Shown: positions 1-6,710 of the stretch, in pieces
Layout: each line of letters begins with the position of its first letter
Position numbering within the stretch: the first letter of the stretch is position 1
Assembly: GCA_011391115.1 (NCBI GenBank)
Contig: JAABRC010000063.1
Coordinates: forward strand, 1 to 8,536
Direction: 5' to 3'
DNA from: Candidatus Egaibacter danicus
GTDB lineage: Bacteria; Pseudomonadota; Gammaproteobacteria; Burkholderiales; Burkholderiaceae
DNA length: 8,536 nucleotides
Translations under genes and position numbers: made by a program
The notes under the pieces: generated by a model
Told to the model about the DNA's origin: nothing
The model's database searches: none
The model's input: the letters and a program-made list of their open reading frames with translations, nothing else

Positions 1-2
1 AG

Positions 3-1088
3 CAACTGGCGGCCATGCCAGATGTGATTGGCGAAATCATCGGCATGAAGCAGCAGCCCAGCGGCATCCGTGTGGGGCAGATGCGCGTGCCGATTGGCGT
101 GTTCGGCATGATCTTTGAGAGCCGCCCGAATGTGACGATTGAGGCCGCCAGCCTGTCGATCAAGAGCGGTAACGCCTGCATCCTGCGCGGTGGCTCGGAG
201 GCGATTGAGTCCAACAAGGCGCTGGCCAAACTGGTTCAACAGGCGCTGGTGGAAAGTGGTTTGCCGGCCGACGGCGTGCAACTGGTGCAAAGCACAGACC
301 GCGAGCTGGTCGGGCAGCTCATCACCATGCCGCAGTATGTGGATGTGATCATTCCGCGCGGCGGCAAGGGCCTGATCGAGCGCATCAGCCGCGACGCCAA
401 GGTGCCGGTCATCAAACATCTGGACGGCAATTGCCACGTGTATGTGGACGATCCGTGCGACATCGACATGGCCGTGGCCGTGGCCGACAACGCCAAGACC
501 AACAAATACAGCCCCTGCAACGCCAGCGAAGGCCTGCTGGTGGCGCGGGGTGTGGCGGCCAAATTCCTGCCAAAGATTGGTGCGATCTACGCGGCCAAAG
601 GCGTGGAAATGCGCTGCGACCCGGAATCCCTCGCTATTTTGCAAGGAAATTGGCCTCCAGCCCCCGTGGAATATGCGCAAGCAGCTATTAATTCAGTAGC
701 AAATGCCGCTGTAATGACTGCCGAGACTGCCAAACTGGTGCCGGCTCAGGAGAGCGACTGGTACGAGGAATACCTGGCTCCCATCATCAGCATCAAGGTG
801 GTGGCTGGTGTGGAAGAAGCCATTGCGCACATCAACCAATACAGCAGCCACCACACCGACGCCATCCTCACGCGCGACCACATGCACGCACAGAAATTCC
901 TGCGTGAGGTGGATTCGGCCAGCGTCATGGTGAATGCGAGCACCCGCTTCGCCGACGGTTTTGAGTATGGCTTGGGTGCTGAAATTGGCATCAGTACCGA
1001 CAAGTTTCATGCGCGCGGGCCCGTCGGCATCGAAGGGCTGACGTCACTGAAATATGTGGTGCTGGGCAACGGAGAAGTCCGCGCCTGA
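3..1088 (+). CDS. proA: Gamma-glutamyl phosphate reductase (ProA), 5'-truncated by window edge
   Basis: ProA reduces gamma-glutamyl phosphate to glutamate semialdehyde with NADPH, the second step of proline synthesis in the cytoplasm. The reading frame is open from the window edge, so the ATG at 15 is probably internal. Compared from memory with E. coli ProA (417 residues), about 80 N-terminal residues lie outside. Numbering from that ATG, I see the nucleotide-binding segment [11 protein letters not shown] (31-41), ILRGGSEA (56-63), IPRGGKGL (113-120) and the catalytic cysteine in YSPCNASE (Cys168). The C-terminal block [21 protein letters not shown] with [16 protein letters not shown] is typical of the family. 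The odd part is residues about 207-239: some 25 residues more than E. coli ProA, encoded by a repeat-like segment (separate entry). Frame and flanking motifs stay intact, so the enzyme is probably functional. Identification is secure; the native start cannot be seen. Confidence 0.96.
   Translation, partial: QLAAMPDVIGEIIGMKQQPSGIRVGQMRVPIGVFGMIFESRPNVTIEAASLSIKSGNACILRGGSEAIESNKALAKLVQQALVESGLPADGVQLVQSTDRELVGQLITMPQYVDVIIPRGGKGLIERISRDAKVPVIKHLDGNCHVYVDDPCDIDMAVAVADNAKTNKYSPCNASEGLLVARGVAAKFLPKIGAIYAAKGVEMRCDPESLAILQGNWPPAPVEYAQAAINSVANAAVMTAETAKLVPAQESDWYEEYLAPIISIKVVAGVEEAIAHINQYSSHHTDAILTRDHMHAQKFLREVDSASVMVNASTRFADGFEYGLGAEIGISTDKFHARGPVGIEGLTSLKYVVLGNGEVRA
632..705. repeat. Comamonadaceae-type short palindromic repeat inside proA
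   Basis: This segment encodes residues that interrupt the ProA family alignment between LAIL and KLVPA. Its bases differ from the gene around it: an AT-rich imperfect palindrome at 684-700 (gctattaattcagtagc, GCTA and TAGC arms) sits next to gcgcaagca and a C-run. A second gctatt lies at 633-638 near the other end. On the - strand it reads as a hairpin followed by tgcttgcgca and acggggg. I recall very similar strings (an aatagctgcttgcgca core) dispersed through Acidovorax, Polaromonas and Rhodoferax genomes, but could not search. The exact ends are uncertain. The added length appears to be a multiple of three and contains no stop in the ProA frame. Confidence 0.6.
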
Positions 1089-1192
1089 CGCCCGCGCACG
1101 TGTGCGAGGTGCCTGAATGTCGGGTTCACCTTGCAACCGGGCGGATTGCCCTCAACTCCCCCAATTGACCGAAAAACCGCAAAGAAGGCTGC
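1089..1192 (+). other. Intergenic spacer proA-gshA
   Basis: This 104-base gap holds the gshA ribosome-binding site (agaagg, 1183-1188). It also has a weak dyad cgca-cgtg-tgcg just after proA and a 4-bp hairpin, gggc/gccc. I found no convincing -35/-10 pair and no terminator with a T-run. gshA may be co-transcribed with proA or use a promoter I cannot recognise. Confidence 0.5.
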
Positions 1193-2488
1193 ATGGTTCC
1201 ACATCTCGTTACGGCGCTCACGGGCCCCATCAATGAACTCGAACAGCGCGTGCTGGACTCCATGCCCGCCATCGAACGCTGGTTCCGGCTGGAATGGATG
1301 GAGCACACCCCGCCGTTCTACAGTTCGGTCGATTTGCGCAATGCCGGCTTCAAACTGGCGCCGGTGGACACCAACCTGTATCCCGGCGGCTGGCACAACC
1401 TGACGCCCGAAATGCTGCCACTGGCAGTGCAGGCCGCCATGGCAGCCATCGAGAAAATCTGCCCGGAAGCCCGCAACTTGCTGGTGATCCCCGAAAACAA
1501 CACGCGCAACACGTTTTACCTGTCCAATCTGGCCCAATTGCGGCGCATTTTTCACATGGCTGGCCTGAATGTGCGCATTGGCTCCATTGATCCGCAAATC
1601 AAGAAGACCACGACGGTGGAATTGCCGAATGGCGAGAGCATCACACTGGAGCCGGTCATTCGCACCAAGCGCCGTCTGGGTGTCAAAGACTTTGACCCCT
1701 GCACCATTTTGCTGAACAACGACCTCAGCGCTGGTGTGCCCGGCATTCTGGAAGATATTCACGAGCAATATTTGCTGCCCCCGCTGCACGCCGGATGGGC
1801 GACGCGCCGCAAGAGCAATCATTTCCACAGTTATGAAGAGGTGTCCAAGCGGTTCGGCAAGCTATTGGGCGTTGACCCCTGGCTGATCAACCCGATGTTC
1901 AACAAGTGTGGTGAACTCAATTTCACCAAAGCCTCGGGCATGGACTGCCTCACCACCAATGTGGACGCCCTGCTGACCAGAATCCGGCGCAAATACAAGG
2001 AATACGGCATCAAGGAAAAGCCGTTTGTCGTGGTGAAGGCAGACAACGGTTCCCAAGGCATGGGCATCATGACCGTGCGTGAGGTCAAGGATCTGGAGGC
2101 GTTGCGCGGCAAAACCCATGGCCTGACGGCAGCGGGCCATTCAAAAGATGGCGCCTGCGAAGTGATCATCCAGGAAGGCGTGCACTCCTATGAGCGCATG
2201 AACGACGCGGTGGCCGAGCCAGTGGTCTACATGATGGACCGCTATGTGGTGGGGGGCTTCTACCGTGTTCACGCCAGCCGTGGCACCGATGAAAACCTGA
2301 ATGCTCCGGGTTCCAGCTTTGTTCCCCTGGCTTTCGAGCAAAGCACACATCTGCCCCAGCCTGGCATCAAGCCAGGGGCCAGCGCGCCCAACCGCTTCTA
2401 CATGTATGGCGTGATTGGTCGCCTGGCCATGGTGGCTGCCAGTTACGAGCTCGAAGCAACCGATCCGGAAGCCGAGGTCTACGAGTAG
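1193..2488 (+). CDS. gshA: Glutamate--cysteine ligase, ferrooxidans-type GshA
   Basis: The enzyme joins L-glutamate and L-cysteine using ATP to give gamma-glutamylcysteine, the first and usually rate-limiting step of glutathione synthesis in the cytoplasm. At 431 residues it matches the single-family GshA found in Acidithiobacillus and many betaproteobacteria, not the E. coli GshA fold. Motifs typical of the family are VDTNLYPGGWHNL (58-70), IPENNTRNTFY (99-109), LLNNDLS (173-179), the glycine-rich, probably ATP-binding loop KADNGSQGMGIM (282-293), DRYVVGGFYRVH (349-360) and APNRFYMYG (398-406). The ATG at 1193 is supported by a Shine-Dalgarno agaagg at 1183-1188, four bases upstream. The gene follows proA after 104 bases and precedes kup after 157. 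The second-step enzyme gshB lies about 3.2 kb downstream on the same strand, which supports the call. A strong hairpin follows the stop codon. I see no truncation or frameshift. Confidence 0.95.
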   Translation: MVPHLVTALTGPINELEQRVLDSMPAIERWFRLEWMEHTPPFYSSVDLRNAGFKLAPVDTNLYPGGWHNLTPEMLPLAVQAAMAAIEKICPEARNLLVIPENNTRNTFYLSNLAQLRRIFHMAGLNVRIGSIDPQIKKTTTVELPNGESITLEPVIRTKRRLGVKDFDPCTILLNNDLSAGVPGILEDIHEQYLLPPLHAGWATRRKSNHFHSYEEVSKRFGKLLGVDPWLINPMFNKCGELNFTKASGMDCLTTNVDALLTRIRRKYKEYGIKEKPFVVVKADNGSQGMGIMTVREVKDLEALRGKTHGLTAAGHSKDGACEVIIQEGVHSYERMNDAVAEPVVYMMDRYVVGGFYRVHASRGTDENLNAPGSSFVPLAFEQSTHLPQPGIKPGASAPNRFYMYGVIGRLAMVAASYELEATDPEAEVYE

Positions 2489-2499
2489 TTGGCAAAGCT

Positions 2500-2533
2500 G
2501 TGAAAAGAGGTTGCTGCGCTGCAACATTTTCAC
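2500..2533 (+). terminator. Two-part hairpin after gshA, probable terminator
   Basis: An outer stem gtgaaaa (2500-2506) pairs perfectly with ttttcac (2527-2533). An inner stem gttgc (2510-2514) pairs with gcaac (2521-2525) around the loop tgcgct, with a small internal bulge (gag opposite a). The A-run before and T-run after the inner GC stem give the outline of an intrinsic terminator that could work in either direction. It begins 12 bases after the gshA stop. The T-run is only four bases and the inner stem is short, so termination may be partial. Confidence 0.5.
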
Positions 2534-2561
2534 GAAATAGCGTTGTTTTAGAGTTGCCGCC

Positions 2562-2600
2562 TTGTGGTCTGGATTGCCTGGCAGGCGCACAATAGCTCTC
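2562..2600 (+). promoter_or_regulatory. Candidate kup promoter with overlapping palindrome
   Basis: A -10-like cacaat lies at 2588-2593 (4 of 6 matches to TATAAT), which would place the transcript start near 2600. No good -35 is seen: ttgtgg at 2562-2567 has a 20-base spacer and tggtct at 2565-2570 has a 17-base spacer but a poor match. A perfect palindrome, gcctg-g-caggc (2576-2586), sits in the spacer where an operator could lie. The presence of a terminator-like hairpin upstream makes a separate kup promoter reasonable. Confidence 0.3.
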
Positions 2601-2614
2601 TTCCAGGTAACGGA

Positions 2615-2639
2615 ACCTTGCCAGACAGGATGGCAAGGT
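2615..2639 (+). promoter_or_regulatory. Hairpin covering the kup ribosome-binding site
   Basis: accttgcca (2615-2623) and tggcaaggt (2631-2639) form a perfect 9-bp stem around the 7-base loop gacagga. The 3' arm contains the likely Shine-Dalgarno aagg (2635-2638), seven bases before the GTG start of kup at 2646. When folded, the stem would hide the site. The loop carries a second SD-like cagga. Four T bases follow (2642-2645), too few for a good terminator. A role in translational control of potassium uptake is inferred from position. Confidence 0.55.
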
Positions 2640-2645
2640 GGTTTT

Positions 2646-4514
2646 GTGTCAGCATCCAAATCCTCTCTCGCGGCGCTCACTCTGGGTGCCATCGGTGTCG
2701 TCTACGGTGACATCGGAACCAGCGTCCTGTACGCAGTCAAGGAAGTTTTCGGTTCGGGCCATGTGCCTTTTACTCCCGAGAACGTCTATGGCATCCTCTC
2801 CATCTTTTTCTGGACCCTGACGGTTATCGTCTCCGTCAAGTACGTGGTGCTGGTGCTGCGGGCCGACAACAACGGCGAAGGCGGCCTGGTCGCCATGCTG
2901 GCGCTGGCGTCTCAGGCCGTCAAGCACAAGCCTGAACTGCGTCGCATCCTGCTCATTGTGGGAATTTTTGGTACCTCGCTGTTTTATGGGGATGGGGTTA
3001 TCACACCCGCCATTTCGGTGTTGTCAGCCGTTGAGGGTCTGGAAGTGGTGTCGCCTGCGTTTGGAAAGGCGGTTGTGCCAATGACCCTGGTCATCCTGTT
3101 TGGACTGTTCGCAGTGCAAAAGCATGGCACGGCGGGCATTGGCAAGTTTTTTGGGCCCATCACGTTGCTGTGGTTTGTCGTGATTGCCGTGCTGGGGCTG
3201 TCGCATATCGTCACCAACCCGGCTATTTTGTGGGCGATCAGTCCGCACTACGCACTGGGCTTCATGATCCACAACCCCGGCATCACCTTCATCATCCTGG
3301 GGGCCGTGGTTTTGTGCGTGACGGGAGCAGAGGCGCTGTATGCCGATTTGGGGCATTTTGGCAAGAAGCCCATCCGTCTGGCCTGGTTTGCCGTGGTGAT
3401 GCCATCTCTTACGCTCAACTATTTTGGTCAGGGCGCATTGCTGCTGAAGAACCCGGAAGCCGTCAAAAATCCGTTTTACCTGATGGCCCCGGACTGGGCA
3501 CTTATCCCCCTGGTGCTACTGGCCACGATGGCGACGGTCATCGCATCTCAGGCACTGATCTCGGGTGCATTCAGTGTGACCAAGCAGGTGATTCAGCTGG
3601 GCTATCTGCCGCGCCTGAACATCCAGCACACCAGCGTTCGTGACACCGGGCAGATCTATATTCCGCTGGTCAACTGGGGCCTGTTTGTGACCATTGTGCT
3701 GGCGGTGGTGATGTTCCGCTCATCGAGCAACCTCGCGGCGGCTTACGGTATTGCAGTCTGTACCGACATGTTGATCACGACCGTACTTACTTTTTATGTC
3801 ATCCGCTACAAATGGAACTACCCGCTGGCGCTGTGTGTTGCCGCCACAGGCTGGTTCCTTGTGGTGGACTTTGCCTTTTTTGCATCCAACCTGATGAAGC
3901 TGTTTGCGGGCGGATGGTTCCCGCTGATGATTGGTGGCGCGATTTTCACGTTGATGGTGACCTGGAAAGACGGGCGCAAACTGCTCAATGAAAAGCTGCG
4001 TGCCGACGCCATTGACCTCAACAGTTTTCTGGAGGCGGTTTTTGTCAGCCCACCCATGCGGGTGGACGGTACGGCCGTATTCCTGACCGCCGAGCCCGGC
4101 ACCGTGCCCAATGCGATGCTGCATAACCTCAAGCACAACAAGGTGCTGCATGAAAACAACCTGTTTGTGACCGTGCGCAACCATGAGGTGCCCTGGATCG
4201 GACTGGACAAGCGGCTGGAGATTGAACCTCTTGGGCACGATTGCTGGCAGGTGGTCATTCACTATGGTTTCAAGAATGATCCCGACGTGCCCAAAGCCCT
4301 GGAGCAAATCAAGGGGCGGGGCTGTGAACTGGACAACATGACCACCAGCTATTTCCTCTCGCGCGATACCGTGATTCCTACCATCGGGGGTGGCATGTCG
4401 CAGTGGCGGGAGAAGCTGTTTGCACAAATGCACCACAACGCCAGTGGCGCTGCAGACTTCCTGAACTTGCCCAATAACTCGGTGGTGGAACTGGGCAGCA
4501 AAATCGAGATTTGA
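2646..4514 (+). CDS. kup: Low-affinity potassium uptake protein Kup (Trk D)
   Basis: Kup imports K+ with protons across the inner membrane. The frame is open upstream to 2562, but the family begins near [24 protein letters not shown] therefore chose GTG at 2646, which gives 622 residues, the same as E. coli Kup, with aagg seven bases upstream. The membrane part spans about residues 10-440. It carries [13 protein letters not shown] (17-29, Asp22 in the ion path), ADNNGEGG (73-80), [12 protein letters not shown] (113-124), [20 protein letters not shown] and [10 protein letters not shown]. The cytoplasmic C-terminal part contains the family strings [13 protein letters not shown] and the final [10 protein letters not shown]. 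Two differences from E. coli stand out: SVLY replaces SPLY, which I believe is usual in betaproteobacteria, and [10 protein letters not shown] replaces AYGIAVTGTM, with Cys372. The gene lies between gshA and benE, with a leader hairpin over its ribosome-binding site. Identification is very secure; the GTG start is likely. Confidence 0.95.
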   Translation: MSASKSSLAALTLGAIGVVYGDIGTSVLYAVKEVFGSGHVPFTPENVYGILSIFFWTLTVIVSVKYVVLVLRADNNGEGGLVAMLALASQAVKHKPELRRILLIVGIFGTSLFYGDGVITPAISVLSAVEGLEVVSPAFGKAVVPMTLVILFGLFAVQKHGTAGIGKFFGPITLLWFVVIAVLGLSHIVTNPAILWAISPHYALGFMIHNPGITFIILGAVVLCVTGAEALYADLGHFGKKPIRLAWFAVVMPSLTLNYFGQGALLLKNPEAVKNPFYLMAPDWALIPLVLLATMATVIASQALISGAFSVTKQVIQLGYLPRLNIQHTSVRDTGQIYIPLVNWGLFVTIVLAVVMFRSSSNLAAAYGIAVCTDMLITTVLTFYVIRYKWNYPLALCVAATGWFLVVDFAFFASNLMKLFAGGWFPLMIGGAIFTLMVTWKDGRKLLNEKLRADAIDLNSFLEAVFVSPPMRVDGTAVFLTAEPGTVPNAMLHNLKHNKVLHENNLFVTVRNHEVPWIGLDKRLEIEPLGHDCWQVVIHYGFKNDPDVPKALEQIKGRGCELDNMTTSYFLSRDTVIPTIGGGMSQWREKLFAQMHHNASGAADFLNLPNNSVVELGSKIEI

Positions 4515-4525
4515 GCCCGGCGCGC

Positions 4526-4531
4526 TAGACT
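4526..4531 (+). promoter_or_regulatory. -10-like hexamer six bases before the benE-family ATG
   Basis: tagact matches TATAAT at 4 of 6 positions and is separated from the ATG at 4538 by exactly six bases, so a transcript would begin at or next to the A of ATG. No Shine-Dalgarno is visible in the 23-base kup-benE gap. A matching -35 at the right spacing is not seen, which keeps this weak. Read-through from kup is the alternative. Confidence 0.3.
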
Positions 4532-4537
4532 CCTGCG

Positions 4538-5725
4538 ATGCGTTTTTTCAAAGATGTCTCGCTGTCGTCGTTCACTGCAGGATTTGTAGCCGTTCTGGTG
4601 GGCTTCACCAGCTCGGTGGCCATCGTTTTTCAGGCGGCACTGGCTTTTCACGCCACCCCTGAGCAGATTGCGTCCTGGATGTGGGCGCTGGGCCTCGGCA
4701 TGGGTTTGTGCTCGCTGGTGCCCTCCTTGTGGTTGCGTAAGCCGGTCATGGTGGCCTGGAGCACACCCGGCGCAGCGGTACTGGCCACGGCCGGTCTGGC
4801 GGGTGGTTTTTCGATGGCCCAGGCCGTGGGCGCGTTCATGGTTTGCGCGGCATTGATCACCTTGTTTGGTGTGACGGGCTGGTTTGAAAAGCTGATGAAC
4901 CGTATACCCATGGCGATTGCTGCGGCGCTGCTTGCCGGGGTGTTGGCCCGTTTTGGCCTGCAGGCCTTCACGGCCGCTCAGACTGCCATGCCGCTGGTGC
5001 TGCTGATGCTGGGCAGCTATCTGCTGGGCAGGCGCTTGCTGCCACGCTATGCCGTGGTTATAACGCTGGTGATTGCTATTATTTATGTAGCTGCCCGCGC
5101 ACAACTGACGGGGACCGATATCGGATTCAGCCTCGCAATCCCGGTGTTTGTGGCGCCGGAGTTTCACTGGGGGGCTATCGTCAGTCTGGCGCTTCCCTTG
5201 TTTGTGGTGACCATGGCCTCGCAAAACCTGCCGGGCGTGGCCGCCATTCAGGCGGCAGGTTACGGTGGGCATGATGGCATTCCCGTCTCCAGAATCATCA
5301 CGCTCACCGGGGTAGCCACCCTGGTGCTGGCGCCATTTGGGGCGTTCGCCTTGAACCTGAGTGCCATCACCGCTGCCATTTGCATGGGGCCGGAAGCGCA
5401 TGAAGACCGAAACAAGCGCTACACGGCGGCGGTTTCCTGCGGCGCCATTTACGTGGTGCTGGGGGTATTCGGTGCAGCCATCACCGGCGTGCTGACGGCT
5501 TTCCCCAAAGAGCTGGTGGCTGCCATTGCGGGCCTGGCCCTGTTGGGCACCATTGGTTCAGGGCTGGCGACGGCCCTGCGGGAAGAGTCGCATCGGGAGG
5601 CGGCGCTCATCACTTTTCTGGTCACACTCAGTGGCGTGGTCATCGCTGGCGTCGGGTCGGCTTTTTGGGGTGTGGTGGCAGGCGCCATTGCACTGGTTGT
5701 TCAACAGTTTGGGCGTGCGCGTTGA
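4538..5725 (+). CDS. benE: BenE-family (benzoate/H+ symporter-like) membrane transporter
   Basis: This is an inner-membrane protein of 395 residues, about the family length (E. coli YdcO is a relative), with some 11-12 hydrophobic segments through its length. The signature PLFVVTMASQNLPG (220-233) is nearly diagnostic of BenE. AWSTPGAA (73-80), AMAIAAALLAG-like text near 125-135 and GPEAHEDRNKRY (284-295) also fit. The founding member imports benzoate with protons, but most family members have no tested substrate and no benzoate genes are nearby, so the substrate is unknown. The ATG at 4538 starts 23 bases after kup without a clear Shine-Dalgarno. The stop codon ends one base before gshB, suggesting translational coupling. 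Residues about 180-192 are encoded by DNA resembling the repeat in proA. The family call is secure; the symbol denotes the family only. Confidence 0.9.
   Translation: MRFFKDVSLSSFTAGFVAVLVGFTSSVAIVFQAALAFHATPEQIASWMWALGLGMGLCSLVPSLWLRKPVMVAWSTPGAAVLATAGLAGGFSMAQAVGAFMVCAALITLFGVTGWFEKLMNRIPMAIAAALLAGVLARFGLQAFTAAQTAMPLVLLMLGSYLLGRRLLPRYAVVITLVIAIIYVAARAQLTGTDIGFSLAIPVFVAPEFHWGAIVSLALPLFVVTMASQNLPGVAAIQAAGYGGHDGIPVSRIITLTGVATLVLAPFGAFALNLSAITAAICMGPEAHEDRNKRYTAAVSCGAIYVVLGVFGAAITGVLTAFPKELVAAIAGLALLGTIGSGLATALREESHREAALITFLVTLSGVVIAGVGSAFWGVVAGAIALVVQQFGRAR
5075..5115 (+). repeat. Possible diverged second copy of the proA repeat
   Basis: Aligned without gaps to the reverse complement of 660-700, 26 of 41 bases match. 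The matches cluster: gcta...tagctgc (a 17-base imperfect hairpin in both), gcgca and acgggg at identical spacing. Here the repeat lies in the transporter gene and encodes part of a membrane segment (about residues 180-192) without obvious extra length. It may be a worn copy or a chance likeness. Confidence 0.3.
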
Positions 5726-5726
5726 T

Positions 5727-6680
5727 ATGAAAATCCTGTTTGTTGCTGATCCGCTGGAGTCGTTCAAAATCTACAAGGACACGACGTTTGTCATGATGCG
5801 TGAGCTGCAGCGCCGCGGGCATACGGTTGCCGCCTGCGAACCCAAAGACATGATGTGGCAACGTGGCGCAGTGGTCACAGCCTTTGTGCGCGACATCACC
5901 CTCACCGGTGAGCCTGAGCGCTGGTTCAAATCCGAGCAGACGCACCCTGCCGCGCGGCCGCAGGCGCTACGTGACTTTGGTGCCGTGGTGATGCGCAAGG
6001 ATCCGCCTTTTGACTCTGAATATTTCTACGCTACCCACCTGCTGGAGCAGGCCGAGCGCGAGGGCGCCAGGGTGTTTAACAAACCCCGGGCCTTGCGCGA
6101 TCATCCGGAAAAACTCGCAATCATGGAGTTCCCGCAGTTCATCGGCCCCACCCTGGTTACACGCGATGAGGACGACGTCAAGCGCTTTCATGCCGAACAC
6201 GGGGACATCATCCTCAAGCCGCTGGACGGCATGGGCGGCACGGGCATCTTCCGGGTGAAGGAGGATGGTTTGAACCTGGGTTCCATCATCGAGACGCTGA
6301 ACCAGCGCGGTGCCCAGACGGTGATGGTGCAGAAGTTCCTGCCCGAAATTGCCCTGGGCGACAAACGTGTGCTGGTGATTGGCGGCAAGCCGGTGCCGTT
6401 TTGCCTGGCGCGTATTCCGCAAGGCGGTGAAGTGCGTGGCAACCTGGCGGCAGGTGGCAAAGGAGTGGCCCAGCCGTTGTCAGCAAGAGACCGTGAAATC
6501 GGCGAGACGCTGGGGCCCATTTTGATGGCGCGCGGCCTGTTGCTGGCCGGCGTGGACGTCATTGGTGACTGCGTAACTGAAATCAATGTCACCAGTCCGA
6601 CCTGTTTTCAGGAAATTTACAATCAGACAGGGTTTGATGTGGCCTCCATGTTCGTGGACGCCCTGGAGGCTGCGGTATAA
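5727..6680 (+). CDS. gshB: Glutathione synthetase (GshB)
   Basis: GshB adds glycine to gamma-glutamylcysteine using ATP, the last step of glutathione synthesis in the cytoplasm. The 317 residues match the E. coli enzyme (316). The N-terminal domain begins MKILFVADPLESFKIYKDTT, followed by MRKDPPFD (89-96), which is strongly conserved in the family, and NKP (118-120). The ATP-grasp part has the glycine loop KPLDGMGGTGIF (164-175), GDKR (211-214), RGN (237-239) and the metal-binding end GVDVIG with EINVTSP (275-291). The frame continues open upstream into the transporter gene, but ATG 5727 gives the exact family N terminus. It begins one base after the upstream TGA with no strong Shine-Dalgarno, so it is probably translated by ribosomes finishing that gene. 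With gshA in the same strand cluster, the pathway is complete. Confidence 0.96.
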   Translation: MKILFVADPLESFKIYKDTTFVMMRELQRRGHTVAACEPKDMMWQRGAVVTAFVRDITLTGEPERWFKSEQTHPAARPQALRDFGAVVMRKDPPFDSEYFYATHLLEQAEREGARVFNKPRALRDHPEKLAIMEFPQFIGPTLVTRDEDDVKRFHAEHGDIILKPLDGMGGTGIFRVKEDGLNLGSIIETLNQRGAQTVMVQKFLPEIALGDKRVLVIGGKPVPFCLARIPQGGEVRGNLAAGGKGVAQPLSARDREIGETLGPILMARGLLLAGVDVIGDCVTEINVTSPTCFQEIYNQTGFDVASMFVDALEAAV

Positions 6681-6710
6681 CTGCGGTCTCACTTTTCTAT
6701 AGGGGATTTC

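Noticed and set aside
2360..2376. Perfect hairpin cctggc-atcaa-gccagg inside gshA
   Set aside because: It lies within a conserved coding gene with no T-run, and six-base stems are common by chance in GC-rich coding DNA.
2541..2555. gttgttttagagttg, which resembles part of a type II CRISPR repeat
   Set aside because: It occurs once, with no spacers, no second repeat and no cas genes in the window.
2562..2645. Upstream in-frame extension of kup starting at ATG 2562
   Set aside because: The extra 28 residues do not match the Kup N terminus and have no Shine-Dalgarno at the right place. GTG 2646 gives the E. coli length and has aagg upstream.
4349..5401. Long antisense open frame of about 350 codons opposite kup and the BenE-family gene
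   Set aside because: It overlaps two confidently identified genes and its translation is rich in His, Gln, Arg and Gly with no recognisable motif, as expected of a GC-rich codon shadow.
5526..5726. Upstream in-frame extension of gshB into the transporter gene
   Set aside because: The extension overlaps a well-supported gene, and ATG 5727 yields the exact N terminus typical of GshB.
6670..6687. Direct repeat ctgcggt at 6670-6676 and 6681-6687, 11 bases apart, around the gshB stop codon
   Set aside because: The spacing of about one helical turn could suit an operator, but seven-base repeats are frequent by chance and no promoter is recognisable next to them.
6696..6703. TATAGG as a -10 box for the secreted-protein gene
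   Set aside because: It overlaps the Shine-Dalgarno agggga, and no -35 is found at a suitable distance.
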